From Bryobacterales bacterium (GTDB taxonomy: Bacteria; Acidobacteriota; Terriglobia; Bryobacterales; Bryobacteraceae): DNA of 40,358 nt. Below are positions 24,998-31,989 of the stretch, one piece after another. The notes under the pieces are model-generated. The model was not told the DNA's origin. It did no database searches and was given only the letters and a program-made list of their open reading frames with translations. The DNA is taken from assembly GCA_019261985.1 (NCBI GenBank), contig JAFAQY010000107.1:1-40358 (forward strand). Reading direction: 5' to 3'. Position 1 is the stretch's first letter. Every line of letters begins with the position of its first letter. The translations under genes were made by a program, and so were the position numbers.

Positions 24998-26400
24998 GCT
25001 TGCCCGGCTAAATCAAAAGTTTCTCCACGCGCTGGCTGGACCGCTTCGATTCCGTACTCCCGCTCGATCACCTTTGCGAGCACCGCGCCCTGGCCCGGTT
25101 CGCCGTGCACCAGAAAAACTTTCTTTAGGCCTGCCGCAAACGGCCGCATCCATTCGATTAGCTCGCGCTGGTCGGCGTGACCGCTCAGTTCGTCCAGCGA
25201 TACGACTTCCGCGCGCAGGCGCATCGGTTCGCCGAAGATGGGGACCTCGGCGTGGCCCTCCAGGATCTTTCGGCCGAGGGTGTTCTCGGCCTGGTAGCCG
25301 GTGATGAGCACGGTGCTGCGCGGGTCTTCGATGTTGTTCCGAAGGTGATGCAAAATGCGCCCGCCTTCGCACATGCCCGACGCGGCGATTACCATAAACG
25401 GCCCGCGCAAATGGTTCAGCTTTTTCGACTCGCTAGATTCGCGCACGTATGTCAGCCGGTAAAACCCGAACGGATCTTTTCCGTCCTGAAGGAACTTGCG
25501 CGCCTCTTCGTCATAACACTCCGGATGCTTTCTAAAAACTTCCGTAGCGTTCACCGCGAGCGGGCTATCGACGAAAATCGGAATTGACGGAATGCGGCCC
25601 GCGTCGATGAGCTGATGCAGCATCAAGACAAGCTGTTGGGTGCGGCCAACGGCGAAGCTCGGCACAATAATTTTGCCGCCCCGCTGCGCCGTGCGATTCA
25701 CTATGGCCTCAAGCTTCTGCTCCACGTGACCGATCGGCTTATGCAACCGGTCTCCATACGTGCTTTCCAGAATCAGGTAGTCGCACGGCCCCAGCTTTTC
25801 GGGATCGCGGATTATCGGCAGGCCAGGACGGCCGACATCGCCCGAAAACCCCAAGCGAACGCCTTCGGCTTCGACCACCATGGCAGTCGACCCAAGCATG
25901 TGCCCGGCATCGTACGTCCGGTATTGGACGCCATCGGCGATGTGCTGGTGCTCGCCGAGAGCAACCTGCCGAAAAAGGGGATACGTGAGCTCCGCGTCTT
26001 CGACGGTGTATAAGGGCACGCATTCGCGGTCGTCGCGCCCGAGCTTCCGCCGGTGGTCGCGGCGCAGATTACAGAATTCCGCGTCTTTCTGCTGCAAATA
26101 TGCCGAATCCGCGAGCATCGCCAGGCATAGATCCACCGTGGCCGGTGTAGCGTAGATCGGCCCCCGATATCCGTCACGGACGAGTGTGGGCAGATTTCCG
26201 CTGTGGTCGATGTGGGCGTGCGAAAGGATCACGCTGTCAATGCTCGAAGCCGGAAAAGGAAAATGGCTGTTCAGGTCAATGGCTTCCTGCCGTCTACCCT
26301 GATACAACCCGCAATCGAGGAGGAAACGCTTGCCCGCGGCCTCCACGTGATGCATCGAACCTGTCACCGCCCGAGCGGCGCCCCAGAAAGTAACTCGCAC
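24994..26400 (-). CDS. Beta-CASP metallo-beta-lactamase-fold RNase (CPSF/Ysh1-like)
   Basis: 468 residues from a GTG at 26400. Motif 2 is SHAHIDHSGNLP, and the later metal ligands lie in YDAGHMLGS and GFSGDVGRPG. The beta-CASP insertion contains ESTYGDR, IIVPSFAVGRTQQLVL, a PIFVDSPLA strand and IAASGMCEGGRILHHL. The C-terminal ligands are in LSGHADQRELIEW and VFLVHGE. The whole resembles bacterial homologues of eukaryotic CPSF73 that act as endo- or exoribonucleases; no KH domain is present. An AT-rich segment (around 26400-26410) directly precedes the GTG and there is no Shine-Dalgarno, so a short or leaderless message is possible. Confidence 0.92.
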   Translation of the reverse strand: MRVTFWGAARAVTGSMHHVEAAGKRFLLDCGLYQGRRQEAIDLNSHFPFPASSIDSVILSHAHIDHSGNLPTLVRDGYRGPIYATPATVDLCLAMLADSAYLQQKDAEFCNLRRDHRRKLGRDDRECVPLYTVEDAELTYPLFRQVALGEHQHIADGVQYRTYDAGHMLGSTAMVVEAEGVRLGFSGDVGRPGLPIIRDPEKLGPCDYLILESTYGDRLHKPIGHVEQKLEAIVNRTAQRGGKIIVPSFAVGRTQQLVLMLHQLIDAGRIPSIPIFVDSPLAVNATEVFRKHPECYDEEARKFLQDGKDPFGFYRLTYVRESSESKKLNHLRGPFMVIAASGMCEGGRILHHLRNNIEDPRSTVLITGYQAENTLGRKILEGHAEVPIFGEPMRLRAEVVSLDELSGHADQRELIEWMRPFAAGLKKVFLVHGEPGQGAVLAKVIEREYGIEAVQPARGETFDLAGQA

Positions 26401-26524
26401 TATATATTCAAATCGCGCACAACGGAACTACACAGCGGCTATGCAACCACCATGATGCTGCCCTGTGCGCTAAATAAAGCATCGTATCATTGAACAGATT
26501 CGAGAATTCGTCACGGAGTCTTTT

Positions 26525-26974
26525 GTGCGCAGACTGGTCGTTTCACTCTGTTCGTTGCTTGTTTCCCTGACAGCCTGCTCCTCCCCGGCGCCCGCGCCCA
26601 AGCAGGTTAAAGCCGCCGACGCTTTCGGACCAGGTCCCGCGGCATCGAGCGGCAAGAACCCTCTGGACAAATACCTGGAACTGGCGGGCTTTCGGTTATC
26701 GGAAAACGGGGCGGGGAAGTTGAAGGTGAAGTTCGACGCGATCAATCACTCGGAAGCGGATATGGGCGAGCTTCAGGTTAAGATCCGCCTGGTGACGACC
26801 GCGTACAAACAAGGCGATGAGCCGATCACGGAATTCGCGGCAAAGATCCCGCCGCTCGGCCCCGAAGAGACTCAGAGCGTGACCGCCAATGCCGCGACAA
26901 AGCTCCGCATCTATGAGCTTCCCGACTGGCAGTTCCTGCGCGCCGATTTCGATATCACTTCCCCGACCCAATAA
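26525..26974 (+). CDS. Small predicted lipoprotein
   Basis: 149 residues from a GTG preceded by ggag seven bases upstream. The N-terminus (VRRLVVSLCSLLVSLTACSS) is a lipoprotein signal with lipobox LTAC. A Pro/Ala-rich spacer precedes a compact domain with alternating beta strands (KLKVKFDAINHSEADMGELQ, KIRLVTTAYKQG, TKLRIYELPDWQFLRADFDI), which looks like an FxLYD-type beta-sandwich. It sits 14-35 bases before the AlaX-like gene on the same strand, so the two may be co-transcribed. Function unknown. Confidence 0.75.
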   Translation: MRRLVVSLCSLLVSLTACSSPAPAPKQVKAADAFGPGPAASSGKNPLDKYLELAGFRLSENGAGKLKVKFDAINHSEADMGELQVKIRLVTTAYKQGDEPITEFAAKIPPLGPEETQSVTANAATKLRIYELPDWQFLRADFDITSPTQ

Positions 26975-27009
26975 TTTGCATTCTTTTAATGGACGACCTG
27001 AGTGATTCC

Positions 27010-28164
27010 ATGACCGAGCGTCTGTACTATTCCGATTGCTATCTGCGTGAATTCCGCGCTCGTGTGATCGCGGCTGAAGATTCAGGAAGGCGCGTGTACC
27101 TCGATCGTACCGCCTTCTATCCCACGTCCGGGGGGCAGCCGTTCGATGTGGGAACGCTCGCGGGCGTGGCCGTTCTCGAAGTGGCGGATGAGGATGACCG
27201 CATCGCTCACGTGTTGGAATCGCCGTTGAACGCGGCTGAAGTGGAAGGCTCAATCGACTGGGCTCGCCGTTTCGATCATATGCAACAGCATACCGGCCAG
27301 CATCTGCTTTCGGCCGTTTTCGAAGAGCTGTACGGCATGCCTACGATCAGCTTCCATTTGGGAGCGGAGACCGCGACGATTGACCTGGGCGTTGGATCGC
27401 TAACGGCGGAGCAAGCGAAGCAAGTAGAAAACAGGTGCGCGGCGATCGTTGCCGAAGCGCGCCCTGTTTCGATCTCCTTCGAGGATGCGGCGACTGCTTC
27501 GGGTTTGCGGAAGGAATCGCAGCGGAGCGGCGTTTTGCGCATCGTTTGCATCGCAGATCTGGATCGCAGCGCATGCGGTGGAACGCACGTACGCTCGACC
27601 GCGGAAACCGGTCCGATCTTGATAAGGAAGCTCGATAAGATTCGGAGCAACGCGCGGGTGGAGTTCGTCTGCGGTCTGAGGGCGATCCGGCAGGCGCGCT
27701 CGGACTACTGTACTCTGTCGTCCATTGCGCGCGCGCTGTCCGCCCCGATCGAGAAGACGCCGGAACTGACGGGAGCGCAGGCCGAGCGCATCAAGTCACT
27801 CGAAAAACACAATCAGCGGCTGAGCGTGGAATTGGCGGCGCGGGAGGGGCGCGAGTTGTACGCGGCTGCGGAACCCGATTCGATCGGCTTGCGCCGCCTG
27901 ATTCAGCGTGGCGCGATTGACGACGCCATGCGAACACGCGCGCAGGCCTTCGTGGGTTCCGGCAAGGCAGTCTTCCTTGCGGTTTGCTGGGATCCGCCAT
28001 CGATACTGCTGGCCGCTTCCGCCGATTCTGGGATTCACGCGGGTGAACTAGTCAAGAAAGCGGTTTCGTCTGCGGGCGGCCGCGGTGGAGGCAATGCCAC
28101 GCTAGCGCAAGGCAGCCTGCCTTCGGGAGAGGCTCTGGCTAAGGTAGAAGCGGAATTGGTGTGA
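27010..28164 (+). CDS. Alanyl-tRNA editing protein (AlaX-like, with DHHA1 domain)
   Basis: About 384 residues from the ATG at 27010 (MTERLYY); an ATG seven codons earlier (26989) is also possible. Free-standing relatives of the AlaRS editing domain hydrolyse Ser- or Gly-tRNA(Ala). The N-terminal beta-barrel has RTAFYPTSGGQPFD; zinc ligands are in FDHMQQHTGQHLLSAVFEEL and in CGGTHVRST. A helical linker (LEKHNQRLSVELAAREGREL) leads to a C-terminal DHHA1 domain with SSAGGRGGGNATLAQG. There is no aminoacylation domain. The last codons and stop are copied twice downstream within a tandem repeat. Confidence 0.92.
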   Translation: MTERLYYSDCYLREFRARVIAAEDSGRRVYLDRTAFYPTSGGQPFDVGTLAGVAVLEVADEDDRIAHVLESPLNAAEVEGSIDWARRFDHMQQHTGQHLLSAVFEELYGMPTISFHLGAETATIDLGVGSLTAEQAKQVENRCAAIVAEARPVSISFEDAATASGLRKESQRSGVLRIVCIADLDRSACGGTHVRSTAETGPILIRKLDKIRSNARVEFVCGLRAIRQARSDYCTLSSIARALSAPIEKTPELTGAQAERIKSLEKHNQRLSVELAAREGRELYAAAEPDSIGLRRLIQRGAIDDAMRTRAQAFVGSGKAVFLAVCWDPPSILLAASADSGIHAGELVKKAVSSAGGRGGGNATLAQGSLPSGEALAKVEAELV

Positions 28165-28272
28165 GTGGGGCAGGTTGCAAACCTGCGCGCGATTGCCAAT
28201 CGCGCTGGACGGTTTAACCCAAGATTCGCCAAGCGGCTTAGGAAGCCGCTGCAGGATGGCATCCTGCCCCAC
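28165..28272. repeat. Multi-hairpin palindromic element, copy A
   Basis: 108 bases with perfect 10-bp terminal inverted repeats (GTGGGGCAGG ... CCTGCCCCAC). Four hairpins follow one another, each with about a 7-8 bp stem and a 3-base loop: GCAGGTT-gca-AACCTGC, GCGCGATT-gcc-AATCGCGC, AGCGGCTT-agg-AAGCCGCT and GCAGGAT-ggc-ATCCTGC. It begins immediately after the alaX stop codon. Confidence 0.85.
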
Positions 28273-28355
28273 AGCGATCCCGCATTCGGTATCGAGCACC
28301 AGATCGTGACAGCCACGACTTCCCACGCCTTTTGGTGGAAGCGGAATTGGCGTGA

Positions 28356-28462
28356 GTGGGGCAGGTTGCAAACCTGCGCGCGATTGCCAATCGCGCTGGA
28401 CGGTTTGCCGAATAGGCGCCAAGCGGCTTAGCAAGCCGCTGCAGGATGGCATCCTGCCCCAC
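28356..28462. repeat. Multi-hairpin palindromic element, copy B
   Basis: 107 bases, nearly identical to copy A outside the spacer between hairpins two and three. It has the same 10-bp terminal inverted repeats. The third hairpin has a changed loop (AGCGGCTT-agc-AAGCCGCT). It arose with copy A by tandem duplication. Confidence 0.85.
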
Positions 28463-28538
28463 AGCGATCCCGCGTGCGGTATCGAGCACCAGATCGTGAC
28501 AGTCGGGACTTCCCGCGCCTTTTGTGGAAGCGATTGGC

Positions 28539-28607
28539 GTGAGCAACCTGCGCGCGATTGCCAATCGCGCTGGACGGCTTACTGAAAATGCGCCAAGCCG
28601 CTGCAGG
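28539..28607. repeat. Truncated palindromic element, copy C
   Basis: Lacks the left terminus and first half-hairpin (a deletion relative to copy B leaves gtgagcaacctgc) and lacks the right terminus. Only hairpin two (GCGCGATT-gcc-AATCGCGC) is intact. It abuts the stop of the DUF885 gene. Confidence 0.75.
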
Positions 28608-28612
28608 AACAG

Positions 28613-30448
28613 TTACCGCCGGATAAACGCGTCCACTTGCCGCTCCAGCAAATCCAGCGGCACCGTGCCGGTATCGAGCACCAGATCGTGATAGTCGCGA
28701 ATGGAAAATTTATCTCCCAGCGCCTTCCGCGCCTTTTCGCGTAATTCGACAATCTTCAACTCCCCGAGCATGTAGGAACAGGCTTGCGCCGGCCGTGCCG
28801 CGTACCGTTCGACCTCGCTCGCTTCAATCCCGAAATCAATGCCTTGCTGGCGCGTCCAGTGTTTCGCATGAAGGCCCGTATCGACCACCAAACGGCGGGC
28901 GCGGAACAGCTCGGAATCGAGTTCGCCGAGCAGGCCCTCAATATCGTCGCCATACCATCCCGATTCGGCCGCAAGATGCTCGGCATAGAGTCCCCAGCCT
29001 TCGCCGAATGCGGAAATGCCTCCGAAAGCACGCAAACGGCGGAATGCGGGCAGTTCCTGATTCTCCAACTCCGTCGCGATCTGGAAGTGGTGCCCGGGAA
29101 CGGTCTCATGGTAAACGGTGCTTTTGAGGCCGAACGTGGTCATCTTCTCCACGCGGCGCGGATACTGGAACGTGCCGGGACGCGATCCATCGGGAGCGGG
29201 CGCATTGTAATTGGCAGCGGCGTTCTTTTCCCGGAAGCTCGGGAAAGCCTGCGCGACGACAGACGACCGCGGCGTTTTATTGAAGATCAATGCCGCCCGC
29301 TTCTCCGCGTCTCGTAAGATGCCGTCGATATCTTCCATAATCCGGGCGCGGCTGGCTTCCGAAGTTGGGTTCGGGTAAGTAAGATCCTGCTGGAGCTTTT
29401 CCACGCGTTCTTTGACCGACCCTTGGGTCCGGCCCAGACGGCGCAGCAGCGTGTCCATCTGTTTCTCAATCGCATCCACCTGATTCAACCCGATCTGGTG
29501 AATTTGATCCGGCGTCAGATTGGTGGATGTATAGCGGCGCAGGTAAAACGCGTAAGCGTCCGCGCCGCCTTTCAGTCTCCACAACCCGGCGTCATCGGTC
29601 GAGCGCGGAAGCTGCGATTCCAAAAGCGCGGCGGCATTCTTGTACGCCGGATAGATCTGGTCCGTGACGATTTTCTCGGCCTGCGAACGCAATTGCTCGC
29701 GGCGCGCCGGCGGGAGTGACTTGATGGCGGCCATTTTATCCGCGAAGCCGGAGACGAAAGCGTTCTGCGCGGGCGCGGGATCGGCAAAGCTGCGCATTTG
29801 CTTGATGGTCGCCTGCAAAATGAACTTCGGCGGGAGGATTCCTTTCGCCGCGATGCGCTTGGACTCCGCTGCGGCCTCGTCCATGCGCGCGCCCACCTGA
29901 CCGAGCGCGGCGATGTAGTTTTCTGCGTCCTTCTCCGTCGCCAGTGGATGGCGAATCATCAGCGCTTCAACCACATTTACGTTGAAGCCATCCATTTGAT
30001 TCAGCGGGAACGTGTAATCGAGGAACGGCTCCTCATCGGCAATGATCTTGAGCTGCCATTCCATTAGGTCGGCCGAGACATGCTGTGTTGGGCTCAGCTT
30101 CGCGCGATCGAACTTGGCGAGTTCGGCGAGACCTCGGCGCGCGAGTTGAATTCGCGCACGTCGGTAGGCCGGCGTTTGCGGCGTGATCTCTCGCTCCAGG
30201 CGGTCCTGTTCTTCGCCCTTCAAATAGCGCGTAGAAGTGGCGAGGCTGGGATCGTTACGGATCCACTCGGCGGTGAAGTTGTTGAAGAACTCGTCAATTG
30301 GTGCGGCAGTGCACTCTAGCGCTGCAAAAGACAGCAGCAGCGCAATTGTGGAGCAGGCTTTAGCCTGCAACGGGCGCTTCAGCGCCCGAACGGATGCGGG
30401 GGCAAAGGCCTCCGTAGCAGGCTGAAGCCTGCTCCACCAATTAGACAT
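28613..30448 (-). CDS. DUF885-family predicted secreted metallopeptidase
   Basis: 611 residues. The core matches DUF885 proteins, with the zinc-peptidase-like motif HETVPGHHFQIATELE near residue 445, preceded by TFGLKSTVY and followed by AFGEGWGLYAEHLAAE. The ATG at 30448 has a near-ideal AAGGAGGT just upstream. That Shine-Dalgarno overlaps the end of the sulfatase gene, so the two are translationally coupled. A Sec-type hydrophobic core (TIALLLSFAALECTAAP) starts only at about residue 35: the preceding 30 codons are encoded by a palindromic element (30348-30437) inserted between the start codon and the signal-peptide core. The 3' end has been partly duplicated downstream. Confidence 0.88.
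   Translation of the reverse strand: MSNWWSRLQPATEAFAPASVRALKRPLQAKACSTIALLLSFAALECTAAPIDEFFNNFTAEWIRNDPSLATSTRYLKGEEQDRLEREITPQTPAYRRARIQLARRGLAELAKFDRAKLSPTQHVSADLMEWQLKIIADEEPFLDYTFPLNQMDGFNVNVVEALMIRHPLATEKDAENYIAALGQVGARMDEAAAESKRIAAKGILPPKFILQATIKQMRSFADPAPAQNAFVSGFADKMAAIKSLPPARREQLRSQAEKIVTDQIYPAYKNAAALLESQLPRSTDDAGLWRLKGGADAYAFYLRRYTSTNLTPDQIHQIGLNQVDAIEKQMDTLLRRLGRTQGSVKERVEKLQQDLTYPNPTSEASRARIMEDIDGILRDAEKRAALIFNKTPRSSVVAQAFPSFREKNAAANYNAPAPDGSRPGTFQYPRRVEKMTTFGLKSTVYHETVPGHHFQIATELENQELPAFRRLRAFGGISAFGEGWGLYAEHLAAESGWYGDDIEGLLGELDSELFRARRLVVDTGLHAKHWTRQQGIDFGIEASEVERYAARPAQACSYMLGELKIVELREKARKALGDKFSIRDYHDLVLDTGTVPLDLLERQVDAFIRR
30348..30437. repeat. Palindromic element within the DUF885 N-terminus, flanked by a 5-bp direct repeat
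   Basis: 90 bases with 12-bp perfect terminal inverted repeats (GTGGAGCAGGCT ... AGCCTGCTCCAC). Hairpins are GCAGGCT-tt-AGCCTGC, GGGCGCT-tc-AGCGCCC and a terminal GCAGGCT-ga-AGCCTGC, with a less regular middle (ACGGA ... TCCGT). CAATT occurs directly on both sides (30343-30347 and 30438-30442), as expected for a target-site duplication. On the minus strand it is read through without a stop as codons 4-34 of the DUF885 gene. Confidence 0.85.
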
Positions 30449-30450
30449 GG

Positions 30451-31848
30451 CTACCTCCTTGGTTTGTTGCCGTAATGGTCGGCGTAATTGGGAGCGGTGA
30501 ACGTGCTGGAATTAGCCTGCGGATCTTCGGGGAGCATGGTTGCGTTCCAGGCTTCATAGTCGGCAACAAGGCGACGGTACACTTCGGGCTGGCGATCTTT
30601 CAAATTGGCGCGTTCAAGCGGATCGTCCTTAACATTGAACAGGAACGTATTGTCTTCAATCTTCAGCCACTTCATATCGCCATCGAGAACGGCGCGCTGC
30701 GAGTTGGCTTTGAACCGCCAGAACAGTTTTCTTGGGACGGGGGCCGAGCTTTCCGTAAGCACCGGCAACAGATTTATTCCATCGGGTGGATAGGCAGGGT
30801 CTGGCGCGGCGCCGACCGCGGCGAGCAGCGTAGGCAGCCAGTCCATGCTGATGCCGGCCTGCTCCGTAGTCAATCCAGCGCGCACGTGGCCGGGCCAGCG
30901 CACAATGGCCGGAATACGGAGGCCTCCTTCAAGAAGCTCGCCCTTCTTCCCGGTGAACGGCCAGGTATCGGAGAAGCGCTCGCCGCCATTGTCGCTGGTG
31001 AAAATGACGATCGTATTGTTCGCGATTCCGGCAGTGTCGAGCGCCTTCAATACTCGGCCGACTTGCGTATCGAGCTCCATCACCATGCGGCCGTAGGTGG
31101 CGAGCGTGCCGCCATCGAAATCGCTCAGCGAGCGAAGCCGGCCTGATTCGGCTTCATCACCGGGGCCCTCCCAGGGCCAATGTGGCGCGTTGAAGTGTAA
31201 GCTCAGCAGAAACGGGCGCTTGGCTTTCGCGTAATCCGCGACGATGCGCTCGGCGTGCGCGCCGAGCAAGTCCGTGAGATATCCGGCCTCGCTGACCTGC
31301 ATATCGTCATCCCAAAGATCGGCGGTATCGGTGCCGGCGATGCCGTATTTATGCGTGAAATAATCCACGCCGCCGCCGCGAAATCCCCAGAAATGGTCGT
31401 ACCCGCTTTGCAGCGGACCGTAATCGGGCAGCCGGCCAAGATGCCATTTGCCGAGCAAGGTTGTGCCGTAACCGGCTTTTCTAAGCAGCGACGGGAGCGT
31501 CGGATGCGAAGGCGGCAGGCCAACCCGATTACCGCCGCTAGGAATGGGCTCTTCGAGGCCGACGGGCAGGCGGTATTGATAACGTCCGGTGATCAAGGCG
31601 GTGCGCGTGGCCGAGCAAACAGCGGAATTAGCATATGCCTGCTCGAACTTGATACCTTCTGACGCGAGGCGATCGATGTTCGGCGTCCGGTAATCGCGAC
31701 GGCCGTAACAGGAGACGTCGGCATAGCCGAGGTCGTCCGCCATGATAAACAGGATGTTGGGAGGATCGGCGGCTTGCGCGGGCCGCGTGGCGAGCGCGGC
31801 GAGAGAACCGGCGGTAGCCGTCAATATTTTGCGCCGAGTGAGTTTCGT
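30451..31848 (-). CDS. Tat-exported sulfatase (formylglycine-type)
   Basis: About 465 residues. Sulfatase landmarks: metal-binding NILFIMADDLGYADVSCYG, the modified-Cys signature CSATRTALITGRY (C-x-A-x-R, so a formylglycine-type enzyme), GKWHLG, and the C-terminal IVIFTSDNGG with TGKKGELLEGGLRIP. It hydrolyses sulfate esters, probably on a polysaccharide or small molecule outside the cytoplasm. The frame from ACG at 31848 begins T/M-K-L-T-R-R-K-I-L, a perfect Tat signal ending in RPAQA, with GGAGG four bases before the ACG. The first conventional in-frame start is TTG at 31824, which would cut off the twin arginines. I therefore place the start at 31848. The stop overlaps the Shine-Dalgarno of the DUF885 gene. 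Confidence 0.88.
   Translation of the reverse strand, partial: TKLTRRKILTATAGSLAALATRPAQAADPPNILFIMADDLGYADVSCYGRRDYRTPNIDRLASEGIKFEQAYANSAVCSATRTALITGRYQYRLPVGLEEPIPSGGNRVGLPPSHPTLPSLLRKAGYGTTLLGKWHLGRLPDYGPLQSGYDHFWGFRGGGVDYFTHKYGIAGTDTADLWDDDMQVSEAGYLTDLLGAHAERIVADYAKAKRPFLLSLHFNAPHWPWEGPGDEAESGRLRSLSDFDGGTLATYGRMVMELDTQVGRVLKALDTAGIANNTIVIFTSDNGGERFSDTWPFTGKKGELLEGGLRIPAIVRWPGHVRAGLTTEQAGISMDWLPTLLAAVGAAPDPAYPPDGINLLPVLTESSAPVPRKLFWRFKANSQRAVLDGDMKWLKIEDNTFLFNVKDDPLERANLKDRQPEVYRRLVADYEAWNATMLPEDPQANSSTFTAPNYADHYGNKPRR
30453..30460 (-). promoter_or_regulatory. Strong ribosome binding site for the DUF885 gene inside the sulfatase 3' end
   Basis: The minus strand reads AAGGAGGT, overlapping the last Arg codons and stop of the sulfatase gene, five bases from the DUF885 ATG. 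It confirms that start despite the unusual N-terminal sequence that follows. Confidence 0.75.
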
Positions 31849-31989
31849 AGCGCCTCCGTTTTTTGATTCTAATGAATCGTTTCGCTGATTGCGTTGTGTC
31901 GTATTGCCTCACTGATTTCGTTTCGCCTGTGCGCAAACCGTTCATTTCCGAGATGTCGCTCTGGTAAACCGATTGCGAGCTGTCGGCTA
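31849..31989. other. Divergent intergenic region with mirrored short modules
   Basis: Between the sulfatase and FG-GAP starts. TCGTTTCG followed by CTGATT (31877-31890) is matched by CTGATT followed by TCGTTTCG (31912-31925): same strand, reversed order, 21 bases apart. These may be operator half-sites for a regulator of the divergent genes. No clean promoter hexamers were identified. Confidence 0.3.

Larger units (their letters stand above)
28147..28612. repeat. Tandem duplication of a gene junction (period 189-191 bp)
   Basis: Two and a half units. Each consists of the alaX 3' tail (gaagcggaattggygtga), a palindromic element, then a fragment of the 3' end of the DUF885 gene. Unit starts are 28147, 28338 and 28527, giving periods of 191 and 189. 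The DUF885-derived piece is seen as a 22-base identity at 28288-28309, 28478-28499 and 28670-28691, the last inside the intact gene. The third unit has a truncated palindrome and runs into the intact gene. The copies have diverged by small indels, so the event is not very recent. Confidence 0.85.

Noticed and set aside
28102-28564. Small minus-strand open frames in the repeat region containing HDLVLDT
   Set aside because: They are translations of the duplicated DUF885 3' fragment and palindromes, not separate genes.
28165-28612. Possible CRISPR array because of repeated units
   Set aside because: The units are about 190 bp, contain gene fragments and long palindromes, and there are no short repeats with unique spacers or cas genes.
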